Source of the DNA: Eutreptiella sp. 'Long Island Sound 2002'
Lineage: Eukaryota > Euglenozoa > Euglenophyceae > Eutreptiales > Eutreptiaceae
Assembly (NCBI GenBank): GCA_964036045.1
Contig: OZ038387.1
Coordinates: 21,885,637-21,949,636, forward strand
Direction: 5' to 3'
DNA length: 64,000 bases
The notes beneath the pieces were generated by a model that was not told the DNA's origin, did not search any database, and saw nothing but the letters and a program-made list of their open reading frames with translations. Positions 35,401-49,712 of this stretch are shown here, one piece after another (position 1 is the first letter of the stretch; each line of letters opens with the position of its first letter). Position numbers and translations under genes: made by a program.

Positions 35401-35403
<3 letters not shown>

Positions 35404-36399
35404 AGCCACAAACTCACCGGTGGCGGCCCAGGGCGGTGGCGCCAAGTCGGGAGGTGCCCTCCCAAATCTGCGCAGTTTTGGGCCAAAAACACCCATTTTT
35501 CGCCCAAAACAGCCCTAGTAAGGGTTCAAAACAGCCAAACGAAGGCAAACGGGCTGCTGCACAGCAAGTGCGGCTTGATTTTCTCGCGATCAAGGGACCT
35601 TTGGTGCCCTTCAACTCCACGATATGTCCGAGAAACTGGCCAAAAAGGCGCCAAAAAGCCCCAAAATGTGCGCAATGTGCACCAGCACCCCGAAACCAAG
35701 AATGCGCCGTATCTTGGGCTACGTGGCTCAAAAACGAATTCCGAGGGCACCTAGTCCACCCGCAACCCCCCACTTTTTATGGTTTCCAAGCCTCAGAATC
35801 GCCCAACAATCCACGTAGACCCCCGTACCACTGGTCACTTGGTGGAGCCGGAGGGCCAGCCAGCCCAGGTCCCCGTGGCAAAAAAATGATTTTTTCCAAA
35901 CTTGTTCCTAGACCACTTGGGATGCTCAAACAAGTGTTTTTAGGCCGTTTTGAGCCCGTGGTGGCGCGTTTTGGGCCATGGAAAATCCCAAAACGCCTTG
36001 AAGATGGGCCGTTTTGGGACCAACAATGGGTCAAAAATGGGTCAAAAACGCGTTTTTCCAAAAATGATCCTGGACCATTTATGAGGCTCAAACAAGTAGT
36101 TTCAGCCCATTTTGAGCCCGTGGCGACAGGTTTGGGCTCATGGAAAGTGCCAAAATGCCTTGAAAATGGGCCATTTTGGGACCAAAAATGGGTCAAAAAT
36201 GGGTCAAAAACATGTCTTTCCAAAAGTGAACCCAGACGATTTGGGATGCTCAAACAAGTGTTTTTAGCCCGTTTTGAGCCCGTTTTGACCGAGTTTAGCC
36301 CCTTCCACCACATGTATGCACCACTTTGTGCCCTTCGCCCGTACCTTAGAGCCGTCTGCTGGAGCCAGCTAGAGTTGGGAGAGGGGTGTAGATTAGAGG
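35401..36399 (+). mobile_element. (TA)n-bounded repeat element, copy 6 (+), 5'-short form
   Basis: Starts TTGAGCCACAAACTCACC against (TA)n and ends GTGTAGATTAGAGG. It lacks about 25 bp near 35866 relative to copy 4. The plus strand is open for 325 codons across it, but so are other frames, and the spelled protein is the monomer repeated. Confidence 0.85.
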
Positions 36400-36425
36400 A
36401 TATATATATATAGATATATATATAT
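36400..36425 (+). repeat. (TA)n core of an inverted repeat, 26 bp
   Basis: Identical in layout to 33705-33730, including the TAGATA interruption. Confidence 0.95.
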
Positions 36426-38160
36426 CCTCCAATCTACACCCCTCTCCGAACTCTAGGTGGCTCCACCACACGGCTCTAAGGTACGGGCGAAGGGCACAAA
36501 GTGATGCATACATGTGGTGGAAGGGGCTAAACTCGGTCAAAACGGGCTCAAAACGGGCTAAATACACTTGTTTGAGCATCCCAAATCGTCCGGGATCACT
36601 TTTGGAAAAATGCGTTTTTGACCCTTTTTTGGTCCCAAAATGGCCCATTTTCAAGGCATTTTGGGATTTTCGGTGGGCCAAAACCCGTCGCCACGGGCTC
36701 AAAATGGGCTAAAACCACTTGTTTGAGCATCATAAATGGTCGAGGATCACTTTTGGAAAAACGCGTTTTTGAACCATTTTTGACGCATTGTTGGTCCCAA
36801 AACGGCCCATTTTCAAGGCATTTTGGGATTTTCCATGGCCCAAAACGCGCCACCACGGGCTCCAAACGGCCTAAAAACACTTGTTTGAGCATCCGAAGTG
36901 GTCTAGGAACAACTTTGGAAAAAATCATTTTTTTCGCCCTGGGGACCCTGGTGGACCCACCATTGGCGGCCACTGTGCGTGGGCTGCCCGGTCCTCCGGC
37001 TGCACCAAGTGACCACTGGTACGGGGGTCTACATGTTGTTTTGACCAATTTTTGACTCATTTTAGGTCCCACAAGGACCCATGTTCAAAGCATTTTGGGA
37101 TACTCCATGGGCCAAAATGCGTCACCACAGGCTCAAAATGGGCTAAAAACAGCTGTTTGAGCATCAAGAATGGTCCACAATCACCCATTTTTGGTCTCAA
37201 AATGGCCCATTTTCAAGGCATTTTGGGACTTTCCATGAGCCCAAACCTGTCGCCACGGGCTCAAAATGGGCTAAAACCACTTGTTTGAGCATCAAGAATG
37301 GTCCACAATCACTTTTGGAAAAACATGTTTTTGATCCATTTTTGAACCATTTTTGGTCCCAAAACGGCGTATTTTCAAAGCATTTTGGGATTTTCCATGG
37401 CCTAGAACGCGTCACCACGGGCTCAAAACGGAGTAAAAACACTTGTGTGAGCATCCCAAGTGGTCCGGGAACAACTTTGAAAAAAATCTTTTTTTCGCCC
37501 CGGGGACCCTGGTGGACCCACCGTTGGCCCCCACCGTGCGCGAGCCGGGCTGCCTTCCAACTGTACCAAGTGACCACTGGTACGGGGGTCTAGGTGTCCG
37601 TTTGGGCGATCCTAAGGGGTGGAAACCACAAAAAGTTGGGGGTCGCGGGTGGACTAGGTGCCCTCGGAATTCGCTTTTGAGCCACGTAGCCCAAGATACG
37701 GCCCGTGCTTGGTTTCGGGGTGATGGTGCACAATGCGCAGATTTTGGGGCTTTTTGGCGCCTTTTTGGGCCGCTTCTCGGACATATCGTTGAGTTGAAGG
37801 GCACGAGAGGGGTGTTTGACACGGCGAAGTCAAGCCGCATCTGGTGTGTGGCCACCATTTCCTTTCGTTTGGGCATTTCGCCCGGGTTTTGGGGCTATTT
37901 TTGGCGAAAAATGGCTGTTTTTGGCCCAAAACTGCGCAGATTTGGGAGGGCACCTCCGCACTTGGCGCCACAGCCCCGGGCCGCCACCGGGGATTTTTTC
38001 GCTCAAAACTTAGATTTGGCAAAGCCACCACCCAGGCTCTGGGATGGCTAAGATAGAGTCAGGCCCGAGGCGTTGGGAAGGTGCAATGGTCAAAACGGCA
38101 CGGAGATGTGTTGTTGCTTGTTGCTTGTGGTTAGCTAAATTTAAGAGGAGAGGGGTGTAG
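36426..38160 (-). mobile_element. (TA)n-bounded repeat element, copy 7 (-), full length
   Basis: Close relative of copy 5 with one extra ~125-bp monomer (about 37185-37310). The right terminus is TTTAAGAGGAGAGGGGTGTAG against the longest TA array. Confidence 0.85.
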
Positions 38161-38859
<699 letters not shown>

Positions 38860-39359
38860 CCACAAACTCACCGGTGGCGGCTTCGGGCGGTGGCGCCAAG
38901 TCGGGAGGTGCCCTCCAAAATCTGCGCAGTTTTGGGCCAAAAACAGCCATTTTTCGCCCAAAACAGCCCTAGTAAGGGTTCAAAACAGCCAAACGAAGGC
39001 AAACGGCTGCCACACTCCACGTGCGGCTTGATTTTCTCGTGACCAAGGGACCTTCGGTGCCCTCTAACTCCACGATATGTCCGAGAAACTGCCCAAAAAG
39101 GCGCCAAAAAGCCCCAAAATCTGCGCAATGTGCACCAGCACCCCGAAACCAAGAATGGGCCGTATCTTGGGCTACGTGGCGCTCAAAAACGAATTCCGAG
39201 GGCACCTACTCCACCCGCGGCCCCCCACTTTTTATGGTTTCCAAGCCTCCGAATCGCCCAACGAGAAACGTAGACCCCGGTACCAATGGTCACTTGGTGC
39301 AGCCGGAGGGCCGGCCAGCCCACGCACAATGGGGGCCAACGGTGGGTCCACCGGGGTCC

Positions 39360-39883
39360 TGTAACTGCAGAAACGGGCTTGTAACTGCACTGAGATGTCT
39401 ATGGGTAGACCTTGACTTTGATTCCTCTTGTTTATGGAATGATTGAGGACTGATCAACAAAGCCAAAACTCTAGAACTCCGAACTCAATAGCAAACAAGC
39501 ACGGCACGGACATGGCAAAGAAGTCGAATACCCAGGTGTTGAGAGGTCCGTGTATCCCTGAGTCCAGAACTCCAAAGGGGCAAGAAAGCCCTTGTGGCAT
39601 GAGCCCTTGGCAAGAGCCGATTCAGGCTCGTATCATACCCTAATAGAATAGGAGACATAAAGTACATTGCAGAGCTATAATCAAGTATACATAAATCACA
39701 CAACAGAGCAACGAAAGTCGCAAAATTTCTGGTCTATCCGATCTCCTCTTCTGTGTGCATGCGCTGTGCGCTTCGCGCGTGTGCTCGCTCTGGCTTTCCT
39801 CGCTCGCTCTCTCACTCACTCGGGCTCACACTACGCCTCGCCCATCGTTCACTCACTCGCTCCCTCTCTCCGACCCTCGCTCA
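39360..39883. repeat. Left LTR of the 39.4-42.8 kb element
   Basis: 524 bp, TGTAACTGCAGAAAC...CCTCGCTCA. A short internal TTGTAACTGCA duplication lies near its start. A few single-base differences from the right copy (for example CAACAAAG against CTGCAAAG). Confidence 0.85.
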
Positions 39884-40328
39884 CTGGTTCCCTTACACTC
39901 CTCTAAGCCGGGCGGTGAGGATGGTTGGGGCTGGCGGCGGAAATAAAAACTGTCCGTCCCATCTGGTAAAAGGACCCAGTGTACATGTAAACTCCGTAAG
40001 TGCCAGTGAGCTGTACACACACACTGTAGGGCACAAAGTAAAAAGTAGGGAGTGGCGCAGCGACTCTCCCCTAATGCCGTAGAGCTTGCTCGGAGGCATT
40101 AGACAATGCAAGATTGAAAAAACAATTCTGAATCTGAATCTGAAAATTGGAATGAAGACAGATGGTGCCTGCAGAACTGAGCGTATCAACCACGCTGCAC
40201 AACTGACCGTATCAACCACTGGTCGTCGTCGGGCTTGCGCCTCCGATCCGCCAGGGAATTCTGATGTGAACAGTAAATCAAATTGACGACATGACCCAAC
40301 CGTGACTCAGACTTGGCAAAAGAAAATG

Positions 40329-40511
40329 TTTGTTGGCCTGCTGGCATCATCCGACTGTCCCTCACTGTCAGTGTGGTGTCTGTCTCTGTGCTTATGCTGT
40401 GCCCGATCTAGGTGCGAAACTTTGTTGGCCTGATGTCATCATCCGACTGTCCCTCACTGTCAGTGTGGTGTCTGTCTCTGTGCTTGTGCTGTGCCTGATC
40501 TAGGTGCGAAA
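40329..40511 (+). repeat. 92-bp tandem duplication inside the LTR element
   Basis: Two adjacent copies opening TTTGTTGGCCTG and closing CTAGGTGCGAAAC, nearly identical. Confidence 0.85.
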
Positions 40512-41430
40512 CTCAATGATCTTGTGGCTGGTCTGGTTGTTCCTGGCTTCCCTGGCCCGTGCTCCGTCCTCCCTTTGTGTTCTCTCTGTTGTGGGTCCGT
40601 GTGGTGGTGTTGGTGGCTGAGGCGTCACTGAAGCCGTCACTCGTGTGTTGTGTTTTGTTGTTCCTCTCAGTTCCTCCCTGGTCTGCTCTGGTTGATCACT
40701 CATTTGTGGTCTGTGGTCTCTGGTCACTGGTCGCTACACTCTCGGCTCACTCACTCTCACCCTTGTCACACTGCCCCTTACTGTGACTTGACTTCTTAGT
40801 GGCGCCTGGTTCAGACGCCTGGTTCCCCACAACACTAGGCTCTCCTAAAGGGAAATGTACACATGTGAGCGGTCACCGGTGGTGGCAGGCTGATGATTGA
40901 CAGGCGAAATACAGAGTTTGCCTAACACACGGTAGAAGAAACTGAAGACCCGTGCGGAAACTGGACTTGCATGACCCACACACAGTAAGGAAAGAAAACC
41001 TGTGCGGGACTGACCAACTGAGGCTTACTTTGGCACCTGAGATACTCTGTTTGGACACAACTCTGACACTGTAACTGAAGTTCTGAACACCCACTGGAAA
41101 ACTGATGGAATGATGACTGCAATTCTGGACCAACTGACTGGGTAAACCTATCAACCTTTGCTAACCTTCAACACATTGGAGTTTCTGACTTAGTAACTGA
41201 CTTATGGCGCAAAACTGTTTGACTGCAGGTGTGACTTGTGGCAATTAAGCTCTGTCTGCCTGCTGTGGCTCGTGGTAGTGGCTCGTGGTTTCTGTTCTGG
41301 GTGTCGGTTTGACTGCTTCTGCTGGCTGTGTAATTTACATGCAGCGACTGGCTATGGCCGTTGGCACAAGCCATACAACACACAACATATAACTGGCGAA
41401 TCAGCTTCAGCCACTATAGGCACTTCGAAA

Positions 41431-42018
41431 CTACTCAACTTGAACAAAAACTGCAAACAAATTGCAAACACCACTAACTGTCAACCTGTGTAAACTGTCA
41501 TGAATCAACACACAGTAAACTTTAAAAATGAACCTTGACCTGAACCAACATGACTGTCTGTAGCTGTGAATAGGGCAAAAGATTGTAACCATTGTAAAAG
41601 ACCGCTCGCTGGCGTCGTCCTTGCCGTCGCCCTTGTGGGCGTTGCCGTCGCTCTCCTTGGCGTTGCCGTCGCCCATGTTGGCGTCGTCGCCGTTCATCAG
41701 TGTCCGCTCAAGATTTGAAACACTGATACCGATCACTAAAATTTGTTGGTGGCGCCGTACTGGCACCTCAGTTCGACCTCTCAACTTTTTCAAGACGGGG
41801 ACAATAGAAGAAAGACCTTCATCAATGTCATAGTTGGCGAAGGACAGGAAGGGTTGCAACTCCGAAAGAATTTTCGAACCAGGAGTGGGATTTTGACCTT
41901 GGTGCAGTCGATAACTGGACTTCAGCCTCAAACGGCTTTCCTCACGCTGACTCTGTAAAGACTCATCCTTCGTTTCGAGTGCACAGTCATTTGGCGCAGC
42001 ACTGTCAAACTCATCCAC
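41431..42018 (-). CDS. Hypothetical protein in the LTR element, 195 aa
   Basis: Not recognised. The ATG-started minus frame opens with an acidic helical segment (MDEFDSAAPNDCALETKDES), then a Leu-rich part (FLSFANYDIDEGLSSIVPVL), then a GDGNA-type repeat encoded by imperfect GTCGCC(C/G)TTG triplet repeats at 41618-41700. A hydrophobic tail follows that looks less protein-like. It could be a gag N-terminal remnant. No pol motifs exist anywhere in the internal region. Confidence 0.3.
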   Translation of the reverse strand: MDEFDSAAPNDCALETKDESLQSQREESRLRLKSSYRLHQGQNPTPGSKILSELQPFLSFANYDIDEGLSSIVPVLKKLRGRTEVPVRRHQQILVIGISVSNLERTLMNGDDANMGDGNAKESDGNAHKGDGKDDASERSFTMVTIFCPIHSYRQSCWFRSRFIFKVYCVLIHDSLHRLTVSGVCNLFAVFVQVE

Positions 42019-42255
42019 ACCACGAGCAGTGACAACAGAGTGGTTGGTAAGTCTTCTTCAGTTGTGCTGAGCCTTTTGTTAGGCGGCGAAGCTGCCGGTT
42101 TGTTGTGTCTGGACAAACGTCCTTCTGTCTCTGCGGCGGATGCTGCTGAGCTGCCAAGACACTGATTTGAGGCCGGATCAAGAACGCGAATGCAGAACTC
42201 ACTCTCCTCTGACCCTGAGTGCCTCATAAGCCAAGTGATAATCACTGAATCGGCT

Positions 42256-42779
42256 TGTAACTGCAGAAACAGGCTTGTAACTGCAATGAGATGTCTATGG
42301 GTAGACCTTGACTTTGATTCCTCTTGTTTATGGAATGATTGAGGACTGATCTGCAAAGCCAAAACTCTAGAACTCCGAACTCAATAGCAAACAAGCACGG
42401 CACGGACATGGCAAAGAAGTCGAATACCCAGTTGTTGAGAGGTCCGTGTATCCCTGAGTCCAGAACTCCAAAGGGGCAAGAAAGCCCTTGTGGCATGAGC
42501 CCTTGGCAAGAGCCGATTCAGGCTCGTATCATACGCTAATAGAATAGGAGACATAAAGTACATTGCAGAGCTATAATCAAGTATACATAAATCACACAAC
42601 AGAACAACGAAAGTCGCGAAATTTCTGGTCTATCCGATCTCCTCTTCTGTGTGCATGCGCTGTGCGCTTCGCGCGTGTGCTCGCTCTGGCTTTCCTCGCT
42701 CGCTCTCTCACTCACTCGGGCTCACACTACGCCTCGCCCATCGTTCACTCACTCGCTCCCTCTCTCCGACCCTCGCTCA
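42256..42779. repeat. Right LTR of the 39.4-42.8 kb element
   Basis: 524 bp, same ends as the left copy. Followed directly by the resumed copy 8 sequence. Confidence 0.85.
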
Positions 42780-43306
42780 CTGGGGCGAAAAAAATAATTT
42801 TTTTCAAAGTTGTTCCTAGGCCACTTGGGATGCTCAAACGAGTGTTTTTATGCCGTTTTGAGCCCGTGGTGGCGCGTTTTGGGCCATGGAAAATCCCAAA
42901 ATGCCTTGAAGATGGGCCGTTTTGGGACCAACGATGGGTCAAAAATGGGTGGAAAACGCGTTTTTCCAAAAATGATCCTGGACCATTTATGATGCTCAAA
43001 CAAGTAGTTTTAGCCCATTTTGAGCCCGTGGCGACGGGTTTTGGCTCATGGAAAATCCGAAAATGCCTTGAAAATGGGCTATTTTGGGACCAAAAATGGT
43101 CAAAAATGGGTCAAAAACGCATTTTTCCAAAAGTGATCCCAGACCATTTGGGATGCTCAAACAAGTGTTTTTGGCCCGTTTTGAGCCCGTTTTGACCGAG
43201 TTTAGCCCCTTCCGCCACATGTATGCACCACTTTGTGCCCTTCGCCCGTACCTTAGAGCCGTGTGGTGGAGCCACCTAGAGTTGGGAGAGGGGTGTAGAT
43301 TGGAGG

Positions 43307-43334
43307 ATATATATATATATAGATATATATATAT
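43307..43334 (+). repeat. (TA)n core of an inverted repeat, 28 bp
   Basis: The 3' ends of copies 8 and 9 face each other across it. Confidence 0.95.
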
Positions 43335-44874
43335 CCTCCAATCTACACCCCTCTCCCAACTCTAGGTGGCTCCACCACACGGCTCTAAGGTACGTGCGAA
43401 GGGCACAAACCGGTGCATACATGTGGTGCAAAAGGCTTAACTCGGTCAAAACGGGCTCAAAATGGGCTAAAAACACTTGTTTGAGCATCCCAAATGGTCC
43501 GGGTTCGCTTTGAGAAAAACGCGTTTTTGACCCATTTTTGACCCATTTTTGGTCCCAAAATGGCCCATCTTCAAGGCATTTTGGGAGTACTCAGGAGCCC
43601 AAACGCGTTGCCACGGGCTCAAAGTGGGCTAAAACCACTTGTTTGAGCATCATAAATGGTCCAGGATCACTTTTGGAAAAACGCGTTTTTGACCCATTTT
43701 TGGGCGATTCTGAGGCTTGGAAACCATAAAAAGTGGGGGGTTGCGGGTGGACCAGGTGCCCTCGGAATTCGTTTTTGAGCCACGTAGCCCAAGATGCGGC
43801 CCATTCTTGGTTTCGGGGTGCTGGTGCACATTGCGCAGTTTTTTGGGGCTTTTTGGCGCCTTTTTGGGCCATTTCTCGGACATATCGTGGAGTTAGAGGG
43901 CACCGAAGGTCCCTTGGTCACGAGAAAGTCAAGCGGAACATGCAGTGTAGCGGCCGTTTGCCTTCGTTTGGCTGTTTTGAACCCTTACTAGGGCTGTTTT
44001 GGGCGAAAAATGGCTGTTTTGGGCCCAAAACTGCGCAGATTTGGGAGGGCACCTCCCGACTTGGCGCCCCCGCCCCGGGCCGCCACCGGTGAGTTTTTGG
44101 CTCAAAACTTGGATTTGGCAAGGGCACCACCTAGGCTTCAGGATGGCTAAAGTAGAGTCAGGCCCGAGGTGTAGGTAAGAGGCAATGGCCAAAACGGAAT
44201 GGTGATGTGCTTGCTTGCTTGCTTGTTGGGGGACCCTGGTGGACCCACCGTTGGCCCCCACTGTGCGTGGGCTGGCCGGCCCTCCGGCTGCATCAAGTGA
44301 CCACTGGTACGGGGGTCTACGTGTCTCGTTGGGCGATTCTGAGGGGTGGAAGCCAGAAAAAGTGGGGGATTGCGGTTGGACTAGGTGCCCTCGGAATTCG
44401 TTTTTGAGCCACGTAGCCCAAGATGCGGCCCGTTCTCCGTTTCGGGGTGCTGGTGCACATTGCGCAGCTTTTGGGGCTTTTTGGCGCCTTTTTGGGCCAT
44501 TTCTCGGAAATATCGTGCAGTTAGAGGGCACCAAAGGTCCCTTGGTCACAGGAAAGGCAAGCCGCACGTGCAGTGTAGTAGCCGTTTGCCTTCGTTTGGC
44601 TGTTTTGAGCCCTTACTAGGGCTGTTTTTGGCCCAAAACTGCGCAGATTTGGGAGGGCACCTACCGACTTGGCGCCCCCGCCCCGGGCCACCACCGGTGA
44701 GTTTTTGGCTCCAAACTTGGATTTGGCAAGGCCACCACCTAGGCTCTGGGATGGCTAAATTAGAATCAAGCCCAAGGCGATGGGAAGGTGCAGTGGCCAA
44801 AACGAAATGGTGACGTGTTGTTGTTGTTGTTGTTGCTTGTTGTTAGCTAAATTTAAGGGGAGAGGGGTGTAGTA
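43335..44874 (-). mobile_element. (TA)n-bounded repeat element, copy 9 (-), composite
   Basis: The left part 43335-44227 ends in a (GCTT)n head without the terminal GTTAGCTAAATTTAAG. A second partial unit, 44228-44874, begins abruptly at GGGGACCCTGGTGGACCC and supplies the terminus. So two units are fused, the second lacking its monomer half. Confidence 0.8.
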
Positions 44875-44898
44875 ATATATATATATATATATATATAT
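44875..44898 (+). repeat. (TA)n microsatellite, 24 bp
   Basis: Between copies 9 and 10, which here lie in the same orientation. Confidence 0.95.
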
Positions 44899-48600
<3,702 letters not shown>

Positions 48601-49189
48601 CTTGGGGCGTGCACACTGACTCTCACCCATGGACTCAATCTTCACCGGGCCTCGCAGACAGGCAGGTGTACTCGGGGTGTAGGAAAGGCGTTCCTTCTCC
48701 AAGGCAGACAAACAGACATCAGGAGTCGGACGGTGGAGGTGGCTTCCGAACGCTGTTTGAGTGGCGAATGGCTTTCACTGCAGCTCGGCTGCGCTGGCAG
48801 GGTCCGGGTCGGTGCCGCCGGCAGGGATGAGCTCACACTGTAGAATCAGGGGGATGTCCACATCTCCGGTGCTGGACTGCTGGGGTCCGGGGCATCGGTA
48901 GTATTCTTGGCACTTCCAGTCTTCACGGCGCTCGGAGATGGCCTTGAAGGGGTGCACCGTCCAGCAGCACCAAAGCCTTCGCGATCGATCACAGCGTTTC
49001 ACTTCCCCTTGCGGTGCTCGATATTCATCATGGACGGGATCGGTGTGCCGCCGCAGTGCCATTCCTCCACTGGACGCAACAGGTTGGTGACGGACGCCCT
49101 CACGGACGTGAGACCAGCCGAGATCAAGCCCCCGTAGCAATACTCTGCGTCAAACCGCGACGGTAGCGCAGCCCGGCCCTTATAGCCCA
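48601..49189 (+). other. Ordinary-composition segment, no gene identified
   Basis: Composition returns to mixed. A short minus-strand frame (about 48999-49200) ends in a Cys-containing stretch without known domain. The LINE strand bias begins at about 49190. Confidence 0.4.
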
Positions 49190-49712
49190 TGGTGTGGTCG
49201 CGTGACGGTCCGTGGGGTTGCCCTCCCTGGGGGCCTGTGCCTTTGTCCCGTGTCCTCTGGGGGTGTCGGTCCGTAGTCGTGGGTGCCGCGGCCGTGCTTT
49301 CGTCCTCTTCCGGTGCCTGTGAGTTGGCCTTCGTGGTGGTCGGGGTCGTCGGCTGGCGGTGAGGGCATGGTGGTGTGCCGTGCGGCGGTGTTCCCTGCGG
49401 CCTCCTCTGTGGGTGTGGCCCGTTCTCCCCGTGTAGGTGTGCCCTCCGTTCTCCGTGTGGTTTCCGGTGGCCGGTGGGCGTGCGCTGGTGTGATCCGCAT
49501 GGCGTCCGATGTTTGCTTCGGTGGTGTGTGTTGGGGTGTTTGGTGGGGGTGGGGCGGCGCTGGTCTCCCCGTCGGTGTGGGTCGTGGCACCTGTCGTGGT
49601 GCCCTTTTCCTCCGTGTCTTGGTCCCCGTTCCCGCTCCTTCCTGGTTCTTGGGTGGTGTCCTGACCCCATGTGGTGTCGCTTCCGGCGCCCTGTCCCTGC
49701 GTGTGCCTGCCC

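Larger units (their letters stand above)
39360..42779. mobile_element. LTR-flanked non-autonomous retroelement (3.4 kb)
   Basis: Two near-identical 524-bp direct repeats, each starting TG and ending CA on the plus strand, flank 2.37 kb without gag-pol. Orientation is unsettled. On the plus strand C-TGGTTCCC follows the left LTR as a possible primer-binding site. On the minus strand a purine-rich stretch (AGAGGAGTGTAAGGGAA) precedes an LTR as a possible polypurine tract, and the only protein-like frame is also minus. No target-site duplication is seen. A LARD/TRIM-like derivative is the best description. Confidence 0.7.

Noticed and set aside
35436-36413. 325-codon ORF across repeat copy 6
   Set aside because: The translation is the 162-bp monomer repeated, the frame is not kept in sister copies, and the reverse strand is also open.
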